64,000 nucleotides of DNA from Firmicutes bacterium UBA5286. GTDB taxonomy: Bacteria > Bacillota > Proteinivoracia > UBA4975. Both the position numbers and the translations under genes were made by a program. The notes under the pieces were generated by a model. It did no database searches. It worked only from the letters and a program-made list of their open reading frames with translations, and was not told the origin of the DNA. Position 1 is the stretch's first letter, and the number at the start of each line of letters is the position of its first letter. Of this stretch, positions 24,661 to 33,095 are shown piece by piece. Where the stretch lies: positions 68,819 to 132,818 of the forward strand of contig DHSM01000028.1 of the NCBI GenBank assembly GCA_002408465.1, read 5' to 3'.

Positions 24661-25393
24661 CGACTTAATAAGCTCTGGCCTCCGAAATACTCTTTCCAAA
24701 TCAAGGACCAAACCTGGAAAATGGAGATGAGAAAAATTTCCCTCGGGACCAGCGGCGGCTACCAAAGCATAATTGCCATTGCTGAGCAGAAACGCTTCTA
24801 ATGTGTTTTCCTCAGGATCAACAAGCCAGTAATGGGTGATGCCACCCTTTCTATAGATCTCCAACTTCTGCAGGCGATCTTTGCGCCGATTTGCAGGCGA
24901 CATTATTTCCACAACTAAATCACAGGGACCGTTGATGCGCTCCTTAAGCAGAATATCTTTTCTGGCGCTGGAACACAAAAATTAAGTCCGGCTGCAAAAC
25001 ATTGCTGTCAGACAGGGTAACATCCAACGGAGCAAAGAAGAATTCCCCTGCAGGATCATATTGATCAAAGAATGCCATTAACTGACGTCCCAACTCCCGA
25101 GATATTCGCTGATGATGCAGAGACGGCGATGGTTCCTTAACCAATATACCCTCCAGGATTTCAAAGCGGCAGCCAGGCGCTTCCGGAAGCTTCAGGTAAT
25201 CCTCGTATGTCCAGAAAGACGCTGGATCTTCCTTAACAAATACCTCAGCGCCCAACACAGCCAGGACAGCGCCCAGATCGAACCGATCAGGCTCAACTGC
25301 TGGTATCTTTCCTTGATCTATATAGCTTATAACGATAGCCGGCGACACTCCCAGGACATCGGCAATTTCTTGCACCGTCAGCAAATCCCGCAT
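24655..25393 (-). pseudogene. Uma2-family gene with one frameshift
   Basis: The first part, from the ATG at 25393 behind AGGGGTGG, has an excisionase-like HTH (LTVQEIADVLGVSPAIVISYI) and the first half of a Uma2 domain to QPDLIFV. It then shifts frame near 24970 and ends soon after. The second frame carries on with SSARKDILLKERI, VVEIMSPANRRKDR and HYWLVDPEENT up to the stop at 24655. Dropping one T in GTGTTCC restores a full protein of the same layout as the gene at 3027. A sequencing error cannot be excluded. Confidence 0.8.
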
Positions 25394-25460
25394 GCTACCA
25401 CCCCTGCCATTATACAACTAAAGACAGCTGCAACCAAGAGAAAGCAAGAAGAAAATAATC

Positions 25461-25826
25461 CTAATCTTTAGGAAGCCCAGAACCATACTTCCTTTTCAGG
25501 GCCAGTTCTGTCGGCACAATTGAAACCAGCATAACTACCATCTGAATGCCGATAATGACCATATCATAAATCTCGTAGTTCACTTTCCCGTATATCAGAA
25601 TCATCGCTGCCAGGCTAAAAATAAGCAGACCAATTCCCCAAAACATCCAAGTCTTTGCATGATAGGCATGGGCAAAATCCCATGCCTCTTGACTTTGCAT
25701 GGATCGTGCTGTTCTATAGCCATAGAAACTATTAATCTGTTTTGGGGGATGTTTTTTCCAGAGTAAGCCTATGAAAATCATCAATGCCGGAGTCAGCATG
25801 GTCATAAAAAACAAAAAAGTGTACAT
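25461..25826 (-). CDS. SdpI-like membrane protein
   Basis: A 121-residue protein with about three or four membrane segments. The SdpI-family motif is clear in FYGYRTARSMQSQEAWDFAH, with a Tyr-Gly-Tyr-Arg-Thr core and a following W-x-x-A-x-x-Y pattern. The ATG at 25826 follows GGGGAGG; an in-frame upstream start at 25856 has no ribosome site. SdpI proteins give immunity to the SdpC toxin in Bacillus, but most family members are of unknown role. It lies about 1 kb from the ABC/secreted-protein locus, on the other strand. Confidence 0.78.
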   Translation of the reverse strand: MYTFLFFMTMLTPALMIFIGLLWKKHPPKQINSFYGYRTARSMQSQEAWDFAHAYHAKTWMFWGIGLLIFSLAAMILIYGKVNYEIYDMVIIGIQMVVMLVSIVPTELALKRKYGSGLPKD

Positions 25827-25912
25827 ACCGAACCTCCCCTCAGTATAGCCCCTCATTTTTCAGGCAGAAAAATCTAGCTGCCATACCTAACCTTAATTAT
25901 ATTCCTCATTGT

Positions 25913-26062
25913 TCATTTACATCCTCCCTGAGCAGATTCACCCAGGCCATTCGGGAACCCGGTGTGTTCCATCACTCTGCCGTCATTCCACCAGGAATTC
26001 AGCTGTTTAGCATCGGCTACAGTAGCACTTCTAATAACAATATTACCGGTTTCAATTCTCAT
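25913..26062 (-). pseudogene. N-terminal stub of a GNAT acetyltransferase
   Basis: A 49-codon frame begins MRIETGNIVIRSATVADA and continues QLNSWWNDGRVMEHTGFPNG, the normal opening of a GNAT protein (ribosome site GGGAGG). It ends after GESAQGGCK without the acetyl-CoA site, so at least 100 residues are missing. It is most likely cut off by a deletion. Confidence 0.65.
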
Positions 26063-26213
26063 ATTTGTCCTCCCTGAATCGCCCTAATCTTTATCAAGAC
26101 TACAGCTCATCTTGATGGAAGTAGATGTTACTTGTCAATCAGCAGTTCTCACTACTCCCTTTTATTACAAGGTAAATTGTGATTTCGATCAATCAAATGC
26201 GGAAATAAACAAA
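26063..26213. other. Short unassigned stretch before the IS66 relic
   Basis: AT-rich, about 150 bases. No gene, promoter or repeat could be supported here. Confidence 0.4.
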
Positions 26214-26570
26214 TCAAGACCATGACTCTACTGCCGGCTTAGCAATTAAGAGTAACTTTTGTTGAGTTTTGTCGCAACATTTTGTTGGGTATTGCTTAAC
26301 CACACTGATCTCGGCGGAAATAATCTTCAGTTCTTGTCTTAACTCGGTGCTCATCTCATGTAATTCTCCACCGCAGCAGGAACAGACTCCTTCCTCATTG
26401 GACAGGCGGTATTCGTTCAATCGTTTCCACTGGCAGGTTCTCAAGCTTCTCCTCACGATTACCCTGCTTCTTGCGGCGACGATAGGTAATTTTTTCGATT
26501 GTTGGTTCGGCCTTAGATTTAACCTCCACTTCAGCTTCATTGAAAATGCTTAGCTACTGGGAGTCCGTCT
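26214..26570 (-). pseudogene. Fragment of IS66 transposase TnpC
   Basis: Two frames together give EKITYRRRKKQGNREEKLE and RLSNEEGVCSCCGGELHEMS, which are the TnpC region around its zinc-finger (CSCCGG). A frameshift lies between them near 26430-26450, and the DDE catalytic domain is missing. Confidence 0.7.
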
Positions 26571-27014
26571 CGGTCCACTGGAGCGCCCGAAACGTCTATG
26601 CTGGCTCAAGCGAAATTGTTCTTCGAACCAGATTACCTTTGCCGTAAGTTCAGCAATTTTCTGCTCCTGAAGAGCACACTTTTCTTGTAGTTCGGCGGCG
26701 ATTTTTACTGCGTTTTCCATACTTAGCAGTAATGGTCTTGACCACACTGAGAGCAACAGGGTTGGGTCAAAACCGGGATGCACTTCTACAACGACCTGGC
26801 CAATACGGATGGTCACTGCAGCGCCCGTGTTGTTCCCCGAGTTTAGGGGGATCCATTCAGTCGGCTTACCGGACTCCCGATCTTTTCTCAGCCAGTATCT
26901 GAGCTGGTGGGGTTTTAGGTCTTGCTCCGCGCACCAGGCAGTTACACTCTGACCGCTGGCCTTGAATTCTGCCACTCTAGCGGACCAGATCTGATGTAGT
27001 TGTTGCTTGCTCAT
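26550..27014 (-). pseudogene. IS66 tnpA fused to the start of tnpC by deletion
   Basis: The ATG at 27014 (ribosome site GAAGGAG) opens the accessory protein TnpA: QIWSARVAEFKASGQSVTAWC is its helix-turn-helix start. After about 100 residues the frame passes directly into ELTAKVIWFEEQFRLSQHRR, the N-terminal leucine-zipper part of TnpC. The tnpB gene that should lie between them is absent. Confidence 0.75.
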
Positions 27015-27147
27015 TGAAAACTCCTTCCCCATGGGACAATTTCTTAAATAAATTGTCCCATGGGGAAGAAGGTGGTGTCCAGGTGTGGAGTATTTGACGC
27101 TTACCATAGTAGGAATCGATTCATCCCATATCCTGATAGACTTCTTA

Positions 27148-28758
27148 TCATAATTTTTGCACGTTAGCATCCCCAAAGAGTACCTTTGCTTGTTCAATAA
27201 CCACTGCAGTTGGTTTGGGGTAATAAACCACTAAATTCTTTTTAGTTCTCGACCAACATACATAGAAAATTCTTTCAGTCCGCTGAAAAACTGATTCTTT
27301 ATTTGGAGTTTTCTCAAAATAATATTTGAAATTGTATTTATTCCATCTTCCATTATCCATTACAACAAGCACATTATCAAATTCCGCACCTTTAATGCCG
27401 TGTTGTGTGGAATAAGGAGAAAAACTATTGTAGTAAGTGAAATATGAAATGATCTGAGCTGATGGCAGCGTTTTCAGCTTTTCGTAAACATCTTTGTACT
27501 TTTCTTTGTATTCATCGAATCTATCGCCTTTTCTAATGATACCCTCTTTATCAAATGCATTTATCATTTCTTCTATGGTAATCGTATTAACACTATCATT
27601 TAGCCTTGATAGCACGGTACTGATATACTGTTTTTCTGCATTGGTCTTAATTTTTCCCTGTATAGTGTCGATAACAAATGCATATTGCTTTTCTTTGAAA
27701 TAATACAATACGCTACCTATTTTAAGCAGATGTTGCGCAAGGCGATCAGGCTCATTGCCAATTATTCTATCGTTATTTGGAAATGCCGCTAACAATTCAG
27801 CAAAGCCCAAACGAACAGCACTTAGTCTATGAGTTAGAAACAATACTTTAGTTTCTGCATAATTCTCAAAATCCCACTCGGCAGCATAACCACTTGATTG
27901 AAAAGTCGCGAAATTAAAATCGCTATTTGAATAAAGGAAAAAGACGGTGCCAGGTTTGTTGGCGATTGTGCCGTCTGGATTTTTCTTCGCCGGCTGTTGC
28001 TTAATATCAGAACGTATCCTGTTAAGCAGTTCGATAACTTTAACTGCGCAGCGGTAATTATCGTCCTTTATGATTTCGTGCACAGCGTTTGAATCGATAT
28101 ATGGCTGTATGTTGCCAATCCCCGTATCATAGATTGATTGCATCCTATCACCGAAAAAACCAATACAAAGTGAATTTTGAGCAGCAGCTTTTATATGTTC
28201 CAAGAATATCTCAATTACAGCTTTTTGAGTATCTTGATACTCATCTACAAAAATGTAATCATACTTATCACTTAATATTTTTGATAGTAGCGGATAGGTT
28301 GCAAACATATAATTTGCGACTTTCAGTAAATCATCGTGCGATATTATTCCGTGCTCCAAATCTCTATAATTTTGATACTGAACAGAAGTAAAACTGTCTT
28401 CGGTTATGGGATTCTCTCCCGAACAACTCAATCCTGCACCGGCTGTTGCTGTTCTTTCTGAAATTAACGCCAATACGGTTTGCTTTAGATTTTTTTGATA
28501 GTCCTTGATTTCGTCCCACAAAAAATCATGGATTGTAGAAACGTGTAGTTTAGAATACGGGGAACGCTCCTTAATCTCATTTGCAGCTACGTTAGTATAA
28601 GTTATGCAAGCTACACGGACTTTTGGATTTTTGCCAAAAACATGGTGCAATGTTTGCACCAATGTATAAGTTTTTCCGCTTCCAGCACCACCACTTAATA
28701 AAAAATTCTCTTTTTTATCTAAGCATAAGCCTATTTGTTCCATTATTGTGCCAGCCAT
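27148..28758 (-). CDS. UvrD/Rep-like helicase, Gabija GajB-like
   Basis: A 536-residue superfamily 1 helicase. Motifs seen are I (GGAGSGKTYTLV, near 23), Ia (ITYTNVAANEI), II (DYIFVDEYQDTQ, near 171), III (FFGDRMQSIYD) and late motifs V/VI (HGIKGAEFDNVLVVMD and CWSRTKKNLVVYY). It sits 13 bases downstream of a gene for an OLD-type ATPase/TOPRIM nuclease, the arrangement of the Gabija anti-phage system (GajA nuclease, GajB helicase). The helicase itself appears intact, although its partner is broken. An IS66 end lies 43 bases after its stop. Confidence 0.82.
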   Translation of the reverse strand: MAGTIMEQIGLCLDKKENFLLSGGAGSGKTYTLVQTLHHVFGKNPKVRVACITYTNVAANEIKERSPYSKLHVSTIHDFLWDEIKDYQKNLKQTVLALISERTATAGAGLSCSGENPITEDSFTSVQYQNYRDLEHGIISHDDLLKVANYMFATYPLLSKILSDKYDYIFVDEYQDTQKAVIEIFLEHIKAAAQNSLCIGFFGDRMQSIYDTGIGNIQPYIDSNAVHEIIKDDNYRCAVKVIELLNRIRSDIKQQPAKKNPDGTIANKPGTVFFLYSNSDFNFATFQSSGYAAEWDFENYAETKVLFLTHRLSAVRLGFAELLAAFPNNDRIIGNEPDRLAQHLLKIGSVLYYFKEKQYAFVIDTIQGKIKTNAEKQYISTVLSRLNDSVNTITIEEMINAFDKEGIIRKGDRFDEYKEKYKDVYEKLKTLPSAQIISYFTYYNSFSPYSTQHGIKGAEFDNVLVVMDNGRWNKYNFKYYFEKTPNKESVFQRTERIFYVCWSRTKKNLVVYYPKPTAVVIEQAKVLFGDANVQKL

Positions 28759-28771
28759 TCTAACCCATCCT

Positions 28772-30310
28772 TTATGTTAGAGGTGTAGACCATTTCTTAT
28801 TATTTTCGCCACCATATAAAAGTACATCTAATGCAAATGCAGTCTTGCTTTCAATGCACTCATCAGCGATTTTATAAAAATCATTACCAACACTTGTTAA
28901 TTTAGCACGATTTTTCAGACTGCTAAAGCTATCCTTATTATCAATTACGAATTGCAAGTTATTGCATAAAAAAGCATCTTCAAAACTACAAGCTTGGTAT
29001 CCATTCTCTTCTTTTTGAAACAGTAATCTTAATTGTCCTTCCGAACTAGAATCCCACCTTGAAGCCAGTATCATCATATTTCAAAGTAATAGGGGCAGCA
29101 TTCAAGGTGATAACGTCGTCCAGGTTGTTTTTCTGTGTGAAAAATTTGATTGAGGCATTTGATGTGGATGTTCCATCTGTGTATTTACATTTTTTCAGTT
29201 TGCCGTTTGCACTAGGTTTTGCACAATCAAGGTCTGTGACGATTAGCGTCTTAATCCCTAAAAATCCTAAGAATGTAGCAAAGATATGAGAATAAGCTCC
29301 AACCTCGACAACAGATATATTCTGTGACAAAAGTGGCTCGGTTCTTTGGGCTTCTAATTCTTTACTCTTTTCTTTGTTTTCAACTTCCGCAATTTTTATA
29401 GCTTTTTCATCATCTGCTTTTTTCATCATGGCAGAAAAAAGCATTCTTTCTGTATCTCCCTCAATCAATACTGCTTTATCTGCAAAAAATAGCTCTGCTC
29501 GATTAAGCGTAACGTATTGCTTAACGAATCTGTAAGCTCGCTCTTGTTCATTTTTTGTTGGATCATCTGGTGCGTTGACCATTTTCGAGTACAGATTTTT
29601 CAGGCTGCGAGATTTTACACTCACAGAACTTTCTCTATAAAAGTACTTAATATCTTGAAAATCACATTGAGAAACTATATGAGAAGAATGGGTGCTAATA
29701 ATTGTCTGCAAAGAGAAGTCTTGCCCTAACTCCACACGATGTTCTTCCAATATTTTTTTGATATTTTTGATGAAAATATATTGCATTTGCGGATGAGTGT
29801 GCGCCTCTGGCTCTTCAATAAAAAGCAAATTGAGTGGTGTTGGATTTTCGTCAGGTTTATCCTTTTTCGCTAACTGGTTGAGCTTAATACGGATGGTAAA
29901 TATAATAGCAAAAAGATTTAAGTATCCTAACCCATTGTAATCCTCCGGCAACAATGCGTCTTCATGCTTATATTTTACCGTAGTGTTATCTTGAAAAATT
30001 CTCTTTTCACTTAGAATGGAAAGAATGGCTAGTTCTGCCTCTTTCGGATTATATGACATTTCTGCTATTTCTTTTATGATAGGTGCAAATAGCTCCTGGT
30101 ATATTCCAGATAAACTTTTGTCCGTTTCGCTTAACTGTTGTTGCAACTCTGGAAACTCAGCGTCTGATGTAATATTGGCAGCATAGTATCTTCCTGCTAA
30201 AGAAGACAGTGATTTACTTTTTCCTTGCTCATTATCTACATCACGTTTTGCACCATAGCTTGTAGTGAAATAATTGATTGCACAATTTCGCTTGTTATTA
30301 GTTTTGAGTT
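28772..30310 (-). pseudogene. OLD-family ATPase/TOPRIM nuclease gene, GajA-like, truncated and frameshifted
   Basis: From about 30310 the frame encodes YFTTSYGAKRDVDNEQGKSK, later the Walker B region LLFIEEPEAHTHPQ, then STHSSHIVS and a TOPRIM domain (AVLIEGDTERML, VTDLDCAK). The N-terminal Walker A part is missing because the frame is closed upstream. Near 29050 the frame is lost; a second frame continues SSEGQLRLLFQKEENGYQ and SFEDAFLCNNLQF to the stop at 28772. Removing one G of GTGGGATTC would rejoin them. With the helicase it forms a Gabija-like pair that is probably inactive. Confidence 0.78.
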
Positions 30311-30352
30311 ATCTTCATTTTCGTACTTGGATACGAATATCAAAAAACTTTT

Positions 30353-30845
30353 TCAAATTACTATTAAGATAGTACTCAAAATTACGGTTATCCCTATTGC
30401 TTTGTATTCGGTGTAACCGGCTACAAGTTTAAGATATTTCTCATATGTTAATACATATTCAAATAATACAACCAAGTGATTTTTAGTGCTATCCAAATCC
30501 ATTAAGAGTTTGGAAGCAGTTCCGAGATTATCTGTTGCCATAAATTTTTGAGAGATTACATTGCAGAGCCAGGGGCGAGGAGTTCCACCAATCATATCCC
30601 GGATGTGTTTTGGGGTAGGTCTTGAACTTGCTCCAGGCTTGTCCCTCTTCATCATGAGGGAAAATCTTTTTCACATCCCCGCCTAAAGTCTCAATCTGCT
30701 CGTTCTCCAGCTCCTTCTCATCCAGGGAACGGATAAAGATCAGGTATGTAAGCTGTTCAATTACTGTTATAGGATTTGTAATGCCGCCGGCCCATATGTC
30801 AGTCCATATCTTGTCTATCTTATTGCGAACTTCTCCAGTCAACAT
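30353..30845 (-). pseudogene. 5' fragment of a type I restriction methylase gene (hsdM)
   Basis: MLTGEVRNKIDKIWTDIWAG and ITNPITVIEQLTYLIF are the N-terminal helical domain of HsdM, followed by DEKELENEQIE and EGQAWSKF. Near 30620 the frame shifts to TPKHIRDMIGG, the next expected stretch, and similarity is then lost. The SAM-binding domain is absent. The remaining frame to 30353 was not recognised. It is followed by the truncated OLD nuclease gene, so a deletion has joined two systems. Confidence 0.7.
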
Positions 30846-30874
30846 CTCTGCATTACCCCCATTATAAACCTGTA

Positions 30875-30905
30875 TTTAGAGTTATTGTTTTATTATACCA
30901 TCTTA
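30875..30905 (-). promoter_or_regulatory. Extended -10 promoter of the hsdM fragment
   Basis: TGGTATAAT on the minus strand gives an extended -10 box (TGn-TATAAT) about 50 bases before the hsdM start. The same GATGGTATAATAAA stretch occurs again near 32830 and 34430. Confidence 0.55.
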
Positions 30906-30939
30906 TCTTTTAACAACGATCCGATTTCCTCCGAAAGTG

Positions 30940-31782
30940 CTATAAATCAAATAAGTTCATTTGTTTATTCGGTGACTGCATCGGCGGATAGAATACGCCA
31001 ATAATAATAAATGGGTTAGGAGCTACGTTATGGAACCGTTTGGTAGTGCCAAGGAAGAAATGTAGATCTTTTGTAACGAACGTACAAAAAAACTTCTCTC
31101 TGACCTTGGAGATCGCTACGCTCTCATCGCCATTTGCCTTTTTCAGACAATTAAAGTACAACATCCCTATCTCCCAATCCTCAATCATCATTCTGGATTG
31201 CTTACCAGCGTCATCTACAAACGTATAAAAGAATTTATATGGCACTTTCGGTAGGATTTTAAATTCGGCTTCAATTTCTTCTGTACTCTGGAATAAATTC
31301 ATCTGTTGTGACAGGCGCCGTAAACTCTCAAGTTTTTTCAGGTTCCAGACTCGCTCGTCGGGTTCAATTACAAAATCAAGTACCTCTGTAGGCTTAAACA
31401 CCGCAAGAGAAATGCCATCCGATTTTGCTGAAATTATCAGTTCCTCTAAGTTCGTATATATTTTTTTGTTTTTAAAGATTATCTTACGCCGTTCATCCCA
31501 ATCTACTTTATTTGGCTTAGGTTCGACCACTATTGTAGACAAATCATAAGGGCGATACGTTTCAGGGCGAAAATCAGCGGGATTACGTTTCGCGTTGACT
31601 TGTATCCATGAATACTTTGGATATTTCTGTTCAAGTTCAAGTTTTCTGAACGGAATGGGATATAACCGAATCCAAGAGCCATCCTCAAGTACGCCCGCCG
31701 TACAAACTAGCTCAGCATATTTTCCTGAGATTGTCGGATAGGTTTTTACTACAATAAAAACCCGCTTCGTTTCAGGTATCAT
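30940..31782 (-). CDS. Protein of unknown function paired with DUF488
   Basis: A 280-residue protein, no family recognised. The N-terminal part reads MIPETKRVFIVVKTYPTIS and GVLEDGSWIRLYPIPFRKL, with a later motif WDERRKIIF. The middle has SLRRLSQQMNLFQSTEEIE, and the C-terminus ends PNKQMNLFDL, so MNLF occurs twice. Its start overlaps the DUF488 stop as ATGA, which couples the two. Position between defence-gene remnants suggests a defence-related role, which is inference only. Confidence 0.6.
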   Translation of the reverse strand: MIPETKRVFIVVKTYPTISGKYAELVCTAGVLEDGSWIRLYPIPFRKLELEQKYPKYSWIQVNAKRNPADFRPETYRPYDLSTIVVEPKPNKVDWDERRKIIFKNKKIYTNLEELIISAKSDGISLAVFKPTEVLDFVIEPDERVWNLKKLESLRRLSQQMNLFQSTEEIEAEFKILPKVPYKFFYTFVDDAGKQSRMMIEDWEIGMLYFNCLKKANGDESVAISKVREKFFCTFVTKDLHFFLGTTKRFHNVAPNPFIIIGVFYPPMQSPNKQMNLFDL

Positions 31783-32645
31783 AAGTCCACGCTCCTAATA
31801 TCATAGTTTGTGGATAGATAATCCCTAATAACGTGCCGATGACACCTCTCTGGTTCTCTCTCATAGCACATCAGCGCTATGCGGACGTTGGAGCGCAATA
31901 ATGAATATAGATATTCCAGCTGCGACTTGAGGTTCGGAAGCGCTTTTGCATACCCTCTAAATAAGCGCTGGTAATCCTCTATAGTATCAAGCGAGTTGCG
32001 TTTATCGGATTCAATGCCGAGGGCGGGTAAATGGATGTACTTAATCTCGATATTCTCAGCGATGTGTTCAAGCTTACTTTTTGAAAAACCAAACTTACGA
32101 CTAAGGGGGTTTTTGCGAACATCACATAATAACCGAATGTCATTTTGAATAAGCGTATTCATAAAAGCCTCGATGCTTTTTCCTTCATATCCTATTGTAA
32201 ATAACATTTGACTCGTCTGAGCATAGTACCGCTTTTGGTGTTTATACTGTTCCGCCTCTGCGCCGCTAAAAAGACGATTCGTAATCTCGCTATTAACGGC
32301 GAAATATGGATATTCGCGGTATGCCTTGCGGATAAGACTATCGCCACGTTCAGTCGCAATAGGGAATAGTACCTCAGGCGGATAGTCCCCAACTGCCTGA
32401 ATAAGAAAACCGTCAATCGATAAATAACCATTTCGGCGAAGAATGTCTACATCCGTTGCAAGCTGGAACGAATAGGCACCATATTTATATGGAATGAATT
32501 CGTAGAACCTTGAGTTCTCTTTCATAGTATATAAAAATACTAATTTTTGGAGGTCTGTGGATGTAACGCCTTCTCTTAGCTGACGAATAAAAGCCAACAA
32601 AAAACGTTGCCGCTTATATGTCGGCTGTATGTTGCTTACAGCCAC
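31779..32645 (-). CDS. DUF488 domain protein with an N-terminal helical domain
   Basis: About 288 residues. The N-terminal 120 residues contain STDLQKLVFLYTMKENSRFY and IPYKYGAYSFQLATDVDIL, resembling Panacea/SocA-type helical domains. The C-terminal half is DUF488: LFTIGYEGKSIEAFMNTL, LLCDVRKNPLSRKFGF, then the family Cys-Arg motif MCYEREPERCHRHVI. The start chosen is GTG at 32645 behind AAGGAGGTG; upstream in-frame ATG at 32711 lacks a site. It overlaps the next gene by four bases. DUF488 proteins occur in defence islands, but their activity is unknown. Confidence 0.72.
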   Translation of the reverse strand: MAVSNIQPTYKRQRFLLAFIRQLREGVTSTDLQKLVFLYTMKENSRFYEFIPYKYGAYSFQLATDVDILRRNGYLSIDGFLIQAVGDYPPEVLFPIATERGDSLIRKAYREYPYFAVNSEITNRLFSGAEAEQYKHQKRYYAQTSQMLFTIGYEGKSIEAFMNTLIQNDIRLLCDVRKNPLSRKFGFSKSKLEHIAENIEIKYIHLPALGIESDKRNSLDTIEDYQRLFRGYAKALPNLKSQLEYLYSLLRSNVRIALMCYEREPERCHRHVIRDYLSTNYDIRSVDL

Positions 32646-32764
32646 CCCACCACACCTCCTTTTGTTGAATTTGAAATTTACTTTAAGTTTAGGCCTCGCT
32701 AATCGCAGCATTTCACCTTAACCATATATATTTTGTCGGCTGTCTACATTATGAAATCAGGCTG

Positions 32765-32845
32765 ATAGTTTTGCGTCTCCATTCAACAACTCTGCTTTAC
32801 CCCATCTGTAAATATGTTATTGCTTTATTATACCATTCTATAAGG
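32765..32845 (-). pseudogene. Relic of a second hsdM promoter and start
   Basis: On the minus strand this stretch aligns with the hsdM 5' region at 30831-30900: shared words are ATGGTATAATAAA, CAATAAC, TGGGGTAA and GCAGAG, then TTGTTGAATGGAGA in place of ATGTTGACTGGAGA. The frame reads LLNGDAK and stops after about ten codons. It shows that the DUF488 pair is flanked by two related hsdM beginnings. Confidence 0.55.
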
Positions 32846-32979
32846 ACAAGCAAGAAATATCAGAGCAATGATATTCCTTGAAATGCATTCAATATCCTTT
32901 TCTTCGGCTTGTCTTATAGTTATACTGTCCATGCTATCAACCTTTCTCCCCGTTATTCATCCTTACTAAGTAGGTGAAA

Positions 32980-33022
32980 AAATCCGCCCACCTTAAATAT
33001 CTCTTGTCTCAGGCGGGCAGAT
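32980..33022 (-). terminator. Terminator downstream of the methyltransferase-GNAT gene
   Basis: On the minus strand GCCCGCC pairs with GGTGGGC across a loop of about 20 bases and is followed by six Ts. The rest of the 32712-33095 gap holds the hsdM relic and a small hairpin GGGCAC/GTGCCC at 33050-33064. Confidence 0.6.
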
Positions 33023-33095
33023 TAATTTGGGACAGCATCTCATTTATTTGGGCACGGAGTGCCCTTCGGCTGGCGTCTTTTCAGCCATTACTATC

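Larger units (their letters stand above)
26214..27104 (-). mobile_element. Relic of an IS66-family insertion sequence
   Basis: The left end is intact: read on the minus strand from 27104 it starts GTAAGCGTCAAATACTCC, an IS66-type terminal repeat. tnpA and pieces of tnpC follow, but tnpB and most of tnpC are gone and no matching right-end repeat is seen near 26200. The element lies just after the end of the helicase gene. Confidence 0.8.

Noticed and set aside
29040..29080. Programmed frameshift in the OLD nuclease gene
   Set aside because: No slippery heptamer or downstream pseudoknot is visible, and the N-terminal ATPase part is missing as well, so decay is simpler.
33050..33064. Main terminator of the methyltransferase-GNAT gene
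   Set aside because: GGGCAC/GTGCCC is short and has no T-run; the hairpin at 32980-33022 fits better.
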